Part shown: positions 23,815-31,879 of the stretch, one piece after another | How the letters are laid out: every line of letters begins with the position of its first letter | Position numbering within the stretch: the first letter of the stretch is position 1 | Assembly: GCA_029194535.1 (NCBI GenBank) | Contig: JARFXR010000003.1 | Span: forward strand, 1 to 64,000 | Length of the DNA: 64,000 bases | Origin: Nitrospira sp. | GTDB lineage: Bacteria > Nitrospirota > Nitrospiria > Nitrospirales > Nitrospiraceae | Direction of reading: 5' to 3' | Notes under the pieces: generated by a model | Database searches by the model: none | What the model was told of the DNA's origin: nothing | Seen by the model: the letters and a program-made list of their open reading frames with translations, nothing else | Program-made: the position numbers and the translations under genes

Positions 23815-25530
23815 CTAATTGCAAGATCCGCCGAAAGTGGCCTGCCTGTCCGGTGTCCATCTGCCGCCGGCCATCGTGCACCCGGTGTCTGTCGTTTGGC
23901 TTGAGAGGGCAGCTTGGGCCATCGCCTGCTCGGCTTCGATGCGATCGAACTCTTTGGCCATTCGTCGAATGTAGGCAGTCCGCTCGCCGCTGTTGTGGAA
24001 TATCACTCCGACCGGATCGGCGGGGCAGCGGAGGCCGCCGATGGCATTCCGTTCCTGCTGATCGCGAAAGCCGATGCAGTTGCTATAGTCGTTCAGCCAT
24101 TTGGCCCAATAGGCGCCTTTGGGATGTCCGAGCTTATCGGCTTTCTTGAACCATTCAATCGCGATCGCGCGGTTTTGTGGCACGGCCATGCCAAACTCGT
24201 ACATGCGGCCCACCGCGAAGGCCGAATCTTGGAATTTCTCAGCCCCCTTGAAGTAAAGACGGAACGCCTCGGCCCAATTTTCTGGAACGCCCTTTCCGAG
24301 TTCGTAGAGCAATCCAAGTGTCTTCTGGCCGATCGGATTGCCCTGGTCGGCCGATTTCTTGTACCAGAATGCTGCTTGCTTCTCGTTCTTCGGCACCCCG
24401 TCGCCGAATTCGGTCAATTGTCCCATAGCCAGCTGACAATCATCGTTACCCATTTCCGCGCATTGTTGATACAGTTTTGCCGCCTGCTCGAATCTTTTCT
24501 GCTTATATGAGCGATAGGCTTCGGCTTTGATATTCATGCCCGGCCTGGTGTCCTTCAGATCCTGCTCTCGTTTCTCTATGAATTTCGGAGCGGCCCTGTC
24601 ACCCATCTCAACCGCTTTCTTGAGGAGTTCGGTGGATTTCGCTTCGTCATGCGGTACGCCGGTCCCGAGATGATACAGATTAGCCAGTCGGCGCGCCGCG
24701 GCCGCGTTGCCGTTGTCGATGCCCTTTTGATACCACTTGGCTGCCGTCGCCGGATCTTCCTTCACGCCGCTTCCTTGCTCATAAAGGATTCCCAACACGA
24801 GCGGGGCGCGCATGTGACCGGCATTGGCGGCCTGTTCCAACCAAGGTATCGCGTTGTGATATTCCTTCGACACGTACAGTTTGATCGCGCCCGCGCAGAA
24901 CATCGATTGCGCGTCGCCCGACTTGGCTTCGGCGATGTGCCCTTGCAGCGCAATGCCAGCCGGAGCTTTGTGCAGGCACTCCGTATCAAGAAAGCTCTCG
25001 GTGACCTTCGGATCGGAACTGACAATACCTCGGGGAGAGTCAAATGGAGCTGGGCCTTTTTTTTGTGAACCTGTCAGAGGGATGGAAGGTTCAATCGGGC
25101 CTGTTCCGCCAGGTTGTCCAGTGGGCCGGCGAGATGACGGTGGGGAGCTGTTCGTGTCCTGACGGGTCAATAAATCAGCGAGCGCCCCTTCTTGGTTGAT
25201 TCTGGTTGCCTTCACGAAGGACTGGGAAGGGTCCGTACTCACTAGTTTCGTCCCCCCATCGGCAAGAGCAAGCCGGTTGAGGTATCCACCGTGTTTCCAT
25301 TTGAGCGCGACAGCACCCTTAGCCGCATCCAGGCATTCCCAAGTGCCCGCGTTCCCGGACTGTTGCGTGAACGTCCCGTCGGCGTTGATCGTCACCTCAC
25401 CGCCGACGAACCAGGCCCACTTGCCGACGACGGCATCACACGAAGCTGTGTACGCAGGGTTTGGGAAAAAGAAACCGGCCAGTCCAGCGGCCAACACGAC
25501 GAGGGCTGTTCCCGTTCTGATGCTAATCAT
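23815..25530 (-). CDS. Exported Sel1-repeat protein 2 with N-terminal beta-rich domain
   Basis: A 571-aa protein. After the signal peptide, residues about 30-105 form a small beta-rich domain (VVGKWAWFVGGEVTINADGTFTQQ, GTWECLD) of the lipocalin-like or DUF type that measures sample-versus-blank in secreted proteins. A Pro/Ser-rich linker follows, then several Sel1-like repeats (APLVLGILYEQGSGVKED, GQKTLGLLYELGKGVPEN, AFAVGRMYEFGMAVPQN). The C-terminal segment (CIGFRDQQERNAIGG, HNSGERTAYIRRMAKEFDR) matches the end of Sel1 protein 1, so the two are paralogues. Same direction, 142 bases upstream of that gene. Possible immunity or scaffold protein. Confidence 0.82.
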   Translation of the reverse strand: MISIRTGTALVVLAAGLAGFFFPNPAYTASCDAVVGKWAWFVGGEVTINADGTFTQQSGNAGTWECLDAAKGAVALKWKHGGYLNRLALADGGTKLVSTDPSQSFVKATRINQEGALADLLTRQDTNSSPPSSRRPTGQPGGTGPIEPSIPLTGSQKKGPAPFDSPRGIVSSDPKVTESFLDTECLHKAPAGIALQGHIAEAKSGDAQSMFCAGAIKLYVSKEYHNAIPWLEQAANAGHMRAPLVLGILYEQGSGVKEDPATAAKWYQKGIDNGNAAAARRLANLYHLGTGVPHDEAKSTELLKKAVEMGDRAAPKFIEKREQDLKDTRPGMNIKAEAYRSYKQKRFEQAAKLYQQCAEMGNDDCQLAMGQLTEFGDGVPKNEKQAAFWYKKSADQGNPIGQKTLGLLYELGKGVPENWAEAFRLYFKGAEKFQDSAFAVGRMYEFGMAVPQNRAIAIEWFKKADKLGHPKGAYWAKWLNDYSNCIGFRDQQERNAIGGLRCPADPVGVIFHNSGERTAYIRRMAKEFDRIEAEQAMAQAALSSQTTDTGCTMAGGRWTPDRQATFGGSCN

Positions 25531-25939
25531 GGAGAGTCTCTCTTACGGCTTCGACCACCACAATCCGAGTCCAACGCAGGCACGAGCCTTCCCTCCAGTT
25601 CCCGCACGACATGTCCTTGGTTGAACGTCGAAACAAATGGGCCGGGCGTCTTAATTGATCGCTGGGCCATCAAGAAACGACTCCCGACCCCGTTTCGTTA
25701 TCCTTGTGCGCACAGGAGAGCGCAAGCGCCATCGCTGCTGGAACTGTCCAACCACCATTCAATGAGATGGCTCGCGAGGCCGGCATGGTCAACCTCCTGA
25801 GCGGGAAGAACGGAAGCCAGGCTACTGCGTTGCCGGAGACCTGTCAATCAGAGAAGCCTCAGAGAAGCCCCGATACCGCCAGTCCCTCGAAAGGGAGGTC
25901 ATTGAAGTTCGCCGAAAGCGAGAAGTACCATTCCGCCCG
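25531..25939. other. Intergenic region with degraded repeat
   Basis: About 400 bases upstream of Sel1 protein 2 and before the Ig-like fragment. It contains a degraded third copy of the GGGGTCGGGAGTC palindrome (25639-25694). Elsewhere I see no gene; in-frame stretches here do not look like protein. The region just before 25940 probably holds decayed upstream sequence of the Ig-like gene. Confidence 0.5.
25639..25694. repeat. GGGGTCGGGAGTC palindrome, copy 3 (degraded)
   Basis: The right arm ACTCCCGACCCC is intact, while the left arm is decayed to GGGCCGGGCGTCTT. The loop GATCGCTGGGCCATCAAGAA matches copy 2. Together the three copies bracket both Sel1 genes. Confidence 0.6.
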
Positions 25940-26437
25940 GTGCAAAAGCACTCATCGATTACCATCACGCCCAACGCGGGCTTCACGCAGCCGGTCACGT
26001 TCAGTTGCGGTGGCTTACCGGTCGGCGCAGCTTGCAGCTTTAACCCGGCCTCGGTCACGCCGGCCGGTGGACCGATCAATCCCACCCTGACGATCAGCTC
26101 GAACGGCGGAGCGGTGGCGCTGCTTCCCGGCGCCTCGCCGACGATGTTTGCCTGGCTGCTCCCGGCCATCGGCCTGATCCCGATTGGCTTCCTCGCGCGA
26201 CGACGTGGGACCGATCATCGCCTGCTTGGCATCCCGGCAGCCTGGTTGATTGCGCTGGCCGTGATCGGTACCTTGAGTTGTAGCAACAGCGATTCCTCGC
26301 CGCCGCCTCCGGCAACCAATTCAGGCGGAGGTCCGGCTGCGACCGGAACGTCGGCGGGCACATCGAATGTGACCGTGACTGCGAATTTCGGCTCGGGCAG
26401 CAGCGGCGTGCCGGTCACGCTGGTGGTGCCGCGCTGA
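25940..26437 (+). pseudogene. C-terminal fragment of a repetitive Ig-like surface protein
   Basis: A 165-codon frame opening at a GTG with no ribosome-binding site. It begins in mid-domain (SITITPNAGFTQPVTFSCGGLPVGAACSF), the classic Ig-like repeat of large secreted proteins of acidobacterial and related genomes. Next comes a membrane segment ending in RRR (FAWLLPAIGLIPIGFLARRR), a second hydrophobic segment ending LSCSNSD, and a Gly/Ser tail with a final beta strand. That order is the normal C-terminus of such proteins, so the N-terminal repeats and the export signal appear to be missing. Probably a remnant, although a short functional form cannot be excluded. Confidence 0.55.
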
Positions 26438-26608
26438 AGCGGAAAGAGGAAACCGGTGTCAGCAACCGTTTTTGCCTTCGCCCACGTCGTATTGACAGGC
26501 TTGATTCGGAAGGCGCATGATGATCAGTTGCTAACCAAGAGGCCACGAATGGAACCGGGGTAACCCTCAAGATTCCTACGAGGCTGAGTCGTTCCGGCAC
26601 ACCATCAC

Positions 26609-26637
26609 GCCCTCGCGGAGGTCTCATCCGCGAGGGC
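26609..26637. terminator. Inverted repeat, possible terminator
   Basis: Perfect 10-base arms GCCCTCGCGG / CCGCGAGGGC with a 9-base loop, followed by GTTCGCGTTTT. The T-run is short and offset, so termination is plausible but not certain. It separates the Ig-like fragment from the small membrane protein gene. Confidence 0.55.
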
Positions 26638-26706
26638 GTTCGCGTTTTCAACACCTTCTCACTTGCTCACTTGAAGCGGAATTCCTACGTACTCAAGGAG
26701 GACTGT

Positions 26707-26931
26707 ATGAGATCGGTGCTGACTTTGCTGCTGGGACTGGCCGTCTGGTGGCCTGCATTCGCCTTCGCCGAAGGAGCCGGAGGCGGCTATCGAGGAATCG
26801 GCTCCATGTACTACACGCTGATGTGGGTCGTCCTTTGCTACGGGCTGTACGACACCTTCGGCAAAACCGTCATGTACATCGGTGCTCCGATTCTGGCGGT
26901 GACCTTTTACTTTCTACTGCCTCCGACATAA
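26707..26931 (+). CDS. Small exported membrane protein
   Basis: A 74-aa protein starting at an ATG with an excellent AAGGAGG six bases upstream. A signal peptide (VLTLLLGLAVWWPAFAFA) is followed by a Gly-rich stretch and two hydrophobic segments (MYYTLMWVVLCYGLYDTF and VMYIGAPILAVTFYFLLPP), so it sits in a membrane as a small hairpin. I recognise no characterised family. It stands alone between two inverted repeats that may act as transcription boundaries, so it is probably its own transcription unit. Confidence 0.75.
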   Translation: MRSVLTLLLGLAVWWPAFAFAEGAGGGYRGIGSMYYTLMWVVLCYGLYDTFGKTVMYIGAPILAVTFYFLLPPT

Positions 26932-26950
26932 GTAACGGCAACGAAGGGTT

Positions 26951-26975
26951 GAGGGAGACGGCATTCGTCTCCCTC
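26951..26975. terminator. Hairpin downstream of the small membrane protein
   Basis: Perfect 10-base arms GAGGGAGACG / CGTCTCCCTC with a 5-base loop, 19 bases after the stop codon. The following sequence has no long T-run, but position and strength suggest a transcription terminator. Confidence 0.6.
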
Positions 26976-27069
26976 GCTCCTGTATCACCCTCCCGAGCGT
27001 AAGAAACCACCGAAGATGTGCGCCGCGGCAATGATTGGGGACGCCGATCATGATGAAGCCCGTCCGCGA

Positions 27070-28713
27070 TTACCGAGCAAGGGCCTTCAGGCGGTCACTC
27101 AAGCGGAGATTCTCTTCATAATCCACGGTGCAGTCGATTACGATCGGCTGGGGGCTTTGCAACGCCTCCATTAGCGCGGGGCGAAGTTCCGACAGCTCCG
27201 TGACTCGATATCCCCGTGCCCCGAAACTCTCGGCATAGCGAACCAGATCGGGGTTGCCGAAGTCCACCGACGCGCTGCGGCCGAACCGCACCATCTGTTT
27301 CCAGCGGATCACCCCGTATCCGTTGTCACGCCAGACCAGTATGACCAGCGGCAGACGAAGCCGCACGGCGGTTTCCAGTTCTTGAGAATTCATCAGAAAC
27401 CCGCCGTCTCCCGTCACGGCGACCACTCGCCGCTCAGGATGCAGCAGCTTCGCCGAAAGGGCGCCCGGCACGGCCATGCCCATCGCGGCAAAGCCGTTCG
27501 AGATGATGCAGGAATTGGGAATCTCACAAGGAAACATCCTTGCCATCCACAGCTTATGCGCGCCGACATCGCAGATGATGAGGTCGTCCGGCCCCAGCGC
27601 GGCGCGCAGTTCTTTCATGAGCCACTGAGGTCGTATGGGACCGGACGACCCGCCTTGGAGTTCAGCGGCAAATCCGTCGACGACTGTGGCACGCGCCTCG
27701 TTCACCCAGGCGGAGCCGAACGGCTCGAGGTGCGGCGCAATCTGTCCCAACGCGAGCCGGATGTCGCCCAACAGGCCCACGTCCACGATGTAATGTTCGT
27801 CCACTTCGGCGGGCGAGGGGTCGATATGCACAATGTGCTTGTTGCGATCCGGATTCCAAAAGCATGGCGCATACTCGACAAAATCGTACCCAAGCGCGAT
27901 GACGACATCGGCTCGTTCCATCACCGAGGCCGAATAATCTCTGGCTTGCAGCCCCAGCGTATACAGGGACAGCCGATCGCTGTCCGGCATGACCCCCTTG
28001 GCCATGAAGGTATGCAGGACGGGAATGTCTAGCTGACGGGCAAACCGTCGAACTTCTTCATGCGCTCGGCCCCGGACGACTCCGTTGCCCGCGAGGATCA
28101 GCGGCCGCTGTGCCCGGCGAATCGACTCCGCGGCGCGGGCGACCTGTGTGGGCGACGGCTCCGGCGCAGCCGGCGCCTGCACGAACAGCGGCTTCGATAT
28201 TCGCTCTGCATCCGTGATCGATTGGTCCGCCACGTCCTCGGGCAATTCCAGGTGCGTTGACCCGGGTTTTTCCATCTGGGCCACTTTGAACGCCTTGCGA
28301 ATCGCCTCCGGAATGACCTCGCTCTTCGGAATCGACGTATTCCACTTGGTGACCGGCTTCAGCATGGACATGACGTCGATATACTGGTGGGATTCCTTGT
28401 GGCGACGATTGAGGGAGGCTTGACCGGTGATGGCGACAAGGGGCGCCCGGTCCAGGTACGCGTCCACTATTCCGGTCATGAGATTGGTGGCCCCGGGCCC
28501 CAATGTCGACAGACAGACGCCCGCCTTCCCGGACAGGCGGCCGTACACATCCGCCATGAAGGCGGCGCCTTGCTCGTGCCTGGTGTGCACGACGTGAATG
28601 CCGGAGTCGAGAAGCGCGTCGATTAATCCCAGAGTTTCCTCTCCCGGCAGCGCAAAAACGAACTGCACCCCTTCATTCTCCAAACAGCGAACCAACAGTT
28701 CCGCAGCCGTCAT
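27070..28713 (-). CDS. Acetolactate synthase, catabolic AlsS-like (ThDP-dependent)
   Basis: A 547-aa ThDP enzyme that condenses two pyruvates to 2-acetolactate. It has the catalytic Glu region RHEQGAAFMA, GPGATNLMTGI, and the ThDP/Mg motif GDGGFLMN...WRDNGYGVI. The middle domain has YDFVEYAPCFWNPD, which resembles the catabolic AlsS sequence and lacks the RFDDRVTG flavin motif of biosynthetic IlvB; no regulatory-subunit gene or alsD is adjacent. The ATG follows AAAGGAG at long spacing. A branched-chain biosynthetic role remains possible. Stands alone on the minus strand. Confidence 0.87.
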   Translation of the reverse strand: MTAAELLVRCLENEGVQFVFALPGEETLGLIDALLDSGIHVVHTRHEQGAAFMADVYGRLSGKAGVCLSTLGPGATNLMTGIVDAYLDRAPLVAITGQASLNRRHKESHQYIDVMSMLKPVTKWNTSIPKSEVIPEAIRKAFKVAQMEKPGSTHLELPEDVADQSITDAERISKPLFVQAPAAPEPSPTQVARAAESIRRAQRPLILAGNGVVRGRAHEEVRRFARQLDIPVLHTFMAKGVMPDSDRLSLYTLGLQARDYSASVMERADVVIALGYDFVEYAPCFWNPDRNKHIVHIDPSPAEVDEHYIVDVGLLGDIRLALGQIAPHLEPFGSAWVNEARATVVDGFAAELQGGSSGPIRPQWLMKELRAALGPDDLIICDVGAHKLWMARMFPCEIPNSCIISNGFAAMGMAVPGALSAKLLHPERRVVAVTGDGGFLMNSQELETAVRLRLPLVILVWRDNGYGVIRWKQMVRFGRSASVDFGNPDLVRYAESFGARGYRVTELSELRPALMEALQSPQPIVIDCTVDYEENLRLSDRLKALAR

Positions 28714-28864
28714 CTTCTACGAGGCTCCTTTACGTCGCTTCATTCTATCAAGCTCACGGCAAACCGAGCAAAGCATCACGCGGCCCGATTCGCGACGGGC
28801 GAGCCGTGGATCGCTCTGAGTCACCGGCGCACATGTGGTCCGACGACGAAGGGATCGAGATCAA

Positions 28865-29254
28865 TCAGGCAGGCGACCGGGCGGCATCCATGCTCCAGAT
28901 TCCGGATCCTTGCGCGGAGATGGAGAGAAACACGAAGCAGTACAGGGCGGCCAGCTCGCCCATATTTTGAATCGGCAAGGGTGTCTGGAGGCCGTGAGCC
29001 ATCCAATAGGCGAAGGCCATGAGCCCGCTGCAGAGAAAGGCGGCCCAGCGGGTGAACAGCCCGATCATGATCAGCGTCCCTCCGATCAGCTCGATCGGAC
29101 CGGCGATGGCGATCACGAAGGAGGGAATCTGCGGAGGCGGCGGCATTGGGAAACTGAACAGCTTCTGCGTGCCGTGCCACAAAAACAGGAATCCGGCCAC
29201 GATACGCATGAGAGCGTAGGTCTGCTGGGCATAGGCCTGCGGGATCGGGGACAT
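28865..29254 (-). CDS. DoxX family integral membrane protein
   Basis: A 129-aa protein with four membrane segments: LMRIVAGFLFLWHGTQKL, IELIGGTLIMIGLFTRWAAF, SGLMAFAYWMA and LAALYCFVFLSISAQG. The GTQKLF and PIELIGGTLI motifs are typical of DoxX/SURF4-like proteins, associated with redox or membrane stress functions. The ATG at 29254 has GGAGG five bases upstream, so the GTG at 29260 is not needed. It is a single-gene unit between the acetolactate synthase and a divergent DUF6279 lipoprotein. Confidence 0.85.
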   Translation of the reverse strand: MSPIPQAYAQQTYALMRIVAGFLFLWHGTQKLFSFPMPPPPQIPSFVIAIAGPIELIGGTLIMIGLFTRWAAFLCSGLMAFAYWMAHGLQTPLPIQNMGELAALYCFVFLSISAQGSGIWSMDAARSPA

Positions 29255-29428
29255 ACTCACCTCCTCGGTAGGGCTCGGTAGAAATGAAACCGTCGATCAT
29301 GACACGGAGGATGTCTCAAGCTACCCAGTTGCTCTGGATCTGTCAACGCCTCCCGCCCCGATACGCCATGATCTCAGCCTTCAAGGCCTGCACCGAATCC
29401 CGCCTGGCGGTGATCGAACCCGTATGGT

Positions 29429-29451
29429 AGGGTGGACAGACTATCCACCCT
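29429..29451. promoter_or_regulatory. Perfect inverted repeat upstream of the DUF6279 lipoprotein
   Basis: AGGGTGGA - 7 bases - TCCACCCT, ending 36 bases before the start codon. It could be a regulator-binding site or an RNA hairpin in the leader. I cannot tell which. Confidence 0.4.
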
Positions 29452-29487
29452 GTCGGCCGAGCGAGCCGTGACAGGACCGAAAACCAC

Positions 29488-30339
29488 ATGAACAGATCAC
29501 GAATCGGCTCTCTCATCCTCACCGGCGTCCTGCTCCTGCCGGCGGTTCTCACCAGTTGCGCCACATCGCTCCTTTACAACCATGCGGATTGGCTGATCAC
29601 GCGTCAGATCGACGCCTACTTCGATCTCAACCGTTCGCAACGTTCATTCGTCTCTTCCCGGTTGAACGGAATCCTGAGCCGCCATCGCCGGGAGGCTCTC
29701 CCTCAATATGAAACGGTGTTGCATGAGATGGCCGCCAGGGTGCAGCGCGGTCTGACCGATGTCGACGTGCAATGGGCGGCCGCGGAGTATGATCGGTTGA
29801 GGGCCGACCTGTTTGGCCGATTCTCCACGGACGGAGCTGAATTCATCCGCCTGGTGAACGATCCACAGATTCCGCACCTCAAGCAATCCCTGCAGGCGCG
29901 CCTCTCGAAAGAAGAAGCGCTCTTGCATGACGATCACCGCACGAGACTGTCGAAGCGCACGGAGCGGCTCCTGTCATTGGCGCGCGAGTGGCTTGGAGAC
30001 CTTTCCCCGTCGCAAGAACGGGACATTGCCGGGGCCGCGATGGATTTGCCGGACATTCTGCCCTCCTGGTACGCGCATCAGATGGAGCGCAATCGGCAAC
30101 TCATCACCCTGATCGAATCGAGGCGAAACGAAGACACCCCGGGGCGCATGAACGAATGGCTGGTGAATCAGGACAAGACCGCCGATCCGGAGTTCCGAGA
30201 GCAGTTGCGCCAGTTCAAAGTACGCATCGGGGACCTGCTCCTCATGATCGATCGGTCGGCGACCGCGGAGCAGCGGCGCCGCGTCGTCGCCAAGCTCGAC
30301 GACCTGGCTCAGACCGTCCACGGTCTCAGCCGCATCTAG
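29488..30339 (+). CDS. DUF6279 family lipoprotein
   Basis: A 283-aa predicted lipoprotein: signal segment LILTGVLLLPAVLTSC with lipid-bearing Cys in LTSCATS, followed by the family motif LLYNHADWLITRQIDAYFDL. The remainder is alpha-helical with many Arg and Glu residues. The family is widespread in Gram-negative bacteria; its function is unknown. Divergent from doxX. Immediately after the stop begins a dispersed repeat shared with the 22.2-kb region. Confidence 0.85.
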   Translation: MNRSRIGSLILTGVLLLPAVLTSCATSLLYNHADWLITRQIDAYFDLNRSQRSFVSSRLNGILSRHRREALPQYETVLHEMAARVQRGLTDVDVQWAAAEYDRLRADLFGRFSTDGAEFIRLVNDPQIPHLKQSLQARLSKEEALLHDDHRTRLSKRTERLLSLAREWLGDLSPSQERDIAGAAMDLPDILPSWYAHQMERNRQLITLIESRRNEDTPGRMNEWLVNQDKTADPEFREQLRQFKVRIGDLLLMIDRSATAEQRRRVVAKLDDLAQTVHGLSRI

Positions 30340-30353
30340 GAGTCTGTCCGCAT

Positions 30354-30451
30354 GATCCCGGATTCCGCAGTTGGATTCGGGCCTGTGGTCGTGAAAGAGC
30401 GATGAGGGCTCCTCCAGTCATCACATCAGAGACGATCAACCCCTGATCGCG
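30354..30451. repeat. Dispersed intergenic repeat, family B copy 2
   Basis: Matches 22168-22263 with the same start (GATCCCGGAT) and end (CTGATCGCG). The preceding TAGGAGTCTGTCCG, overlapping the lipoprotein stop, also occurs after the OsmC gene at 47187, so the stop-codon region itself is part of a repeated sequence. Confidence 0.65.
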
Positions 30452-30490
30452 AGGGCACAGGTTTCTCCCGTTGGCCGTAGCTCCCCCAAC

Positions 30491-30757
30491 CTACCGCTCC
30501 GCGCACCGTTGTCCGCCGACACCGTCCGTCGTACAGGGTCTCGATTCGTGGGGGGAAGAGACGGTCGCCGATCGGCCGGACTGATCGGCCTGCATCGCCC
30601 GGATCGCGTCAAGGTTTTTCTGTTCGTTGGTTCCGGACTCGACGTCGATCTTCTCCGCCGCCGGGCCGATCATGATCAATCCGCAGCCTGAGGACAGCGC
30701 AGACAGGATCAGCACAATGGAGACTCGGACCGCCACCTTGCCTTTCAGCAGCACCAT
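30491..30757 (-). CDS. Small lipoprotein
   Basis: An 88-aa protein with a hydrophobic N-terminal segment and a lipobox (LSALSSGC), followed by GLIMIGPAAEKIDVESG and a hydrophilic tail with two cysteines. It begins three bases after the stop of the methyltransferase gene, so it is translated from the same mRNA. No family recognised; the C-terminal half has low compositional conservation signals. Confidence 0.6.
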   Translation of the reverse strand: MVLLKGKVAVRVSIVLILSALSSGCGLIMIGPAAEKIDVESGTNEQKNLDAIRAMQADQSGRSATVSSPHESRPCTTDGVGGQRCAER

Positions 30758-30760
30758 CGC

Positions 30761-31774
30761 TCACTTCATTCCCACGACCATGCCGTCCGGACCGGCCAGA
30801 CGCTTCACTTTCGTGCGCTTGAATCCGACTTCCTTCATCCATTTACAGCAATCAGCCCCGGTAAAGTCGAACCCACCCGGGGTCTCGATCAGCATGTTCA
30901 GGCTCATCAGGAGACCGAAACCGTTCGTCTTCCTCGCATCGTCGATCAAGGCCTCGTGCACGATCAACGCGCCGCCGGGGGGCAACGCCTCGTAAGCCTT
31001 TCGCAGCAACATCATCTTCTCGTCCAGGTTCCAATCATGAAGAATATGCCCCATGATCAAGACATCGGTCCGAGGCAGCGGGTCCTTGAAGAAATCGCCC
31101 GGGTGGAACCGCAGCCGTCGATCGAGAGCTTTGCCCTTCACATAGGCTTCGAACACCGGCTGAACGACCGGCAGGTCCATGCCGGCGCCGGTGAGATGCT
31201 TGTGAGCCATGGCGATTTCTCCGGCAACGCCGCCCTGCGCGCAGCCGACGTCGACGAACGTCCGGTAGCGTTTCCAGGGAAATGTTCTCGCAAGGACCTG
31301 GGCCGTTCCGAGGCTGAGGCCGGTCATGGCCTTGAGAAAGTTCTCGAGCCTGATCGGATCGGCATAGAGGGTTCCGAAAAAATCATCCCCGGTCTTGGCT
31401 TCGTTCTGCGGCTGGCCGGTGCGCAGCCCCTCGGTGAGCGCTCCCCAGAACCGGTAGAGCCGGGCATTGGCCATCTCAAGGATGCCACCGACGTATGACG
31501 GTTTCGTCCGATCGAGAAAGAGCGCCGCCTCCGCACTGTTGGCGTACCGCATTCCGGTACGTTTGAGCAGACCCAGCGCCACCAACGCGTCGAAGAAATC
31601 CCGCGCGCTTCGCTGATGGAGGCCCAGCCTCGTTCTCAACACTTCTCCTTCCAGCGGACCCTGTCGAAGCTCGGTAAAGAGCCCCAATTCCACGGCGCTC
31701 AGCAGCGTCTTCGAAGCCAAAAATCCGAGCCCGATCTCCATAATCTTCGCTGGATTGACCCGATGAGCCGCCAT
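30761..31774 (-). CDS. SAM-dependent O-methyltransferase, COMT/ASMT-like family
   Basis: A 337-aa small-molecule methyltransferase. An N-terminal winged-helix dimerisation domain ([35 protein letters not shown]) precedes a Rossmann SAM-binding domain with [16 protein letters not shown] as motif [25 protein letters not shown] and the late [10 protein letters not shown]. The acidic residue and catalytic His region ([10 protein letters not shown]) are present. The ATG at 31774 follows AAAGGAGG at ideal spacing. Substrate unknown. It is followed at once by a small lipoprotein. Confidence 0.85.
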   Translation of the reverse strand: MAAHRVNPAKIMEIGLGFLASKTLLSAVELGLFTELRQGPLEGEVLRTRLGLHQRSARDFFDALVALGLLKRTGMRYANSAEAALFLDRTKPSYVGGILEMANARLYRFWGALTEGLRTGQPQNEAKTGDDFFGTLYADPIRLENFLKAMTGLSLGTAQVLARTFPWKRYRTFVDVGCAQGGVAGEIAMAHKHLTGAGMDLPVVQPVFEAYVKGKALDRRLRFHPGDFFKDPLPRTDVLIMGHILHDWNLDEKMMLLRKAYEALPPGGALIVHEALIDDARKTNGFGLLMSLNMLIETPGGFDFTGADCCKWMKEVGFKRTKVKRLAGPDGMVVGMK

Positions 31775-31879
31775 ACTCCTCCTTTGCTTCTTCAGAAGCG
31801 GTGAACTGACGCGCGCAACGCCCCGACCGCCGTCATGAGTCACGCGACCGACGTGCGTAGGACACGTTCGCCGCGGCCG

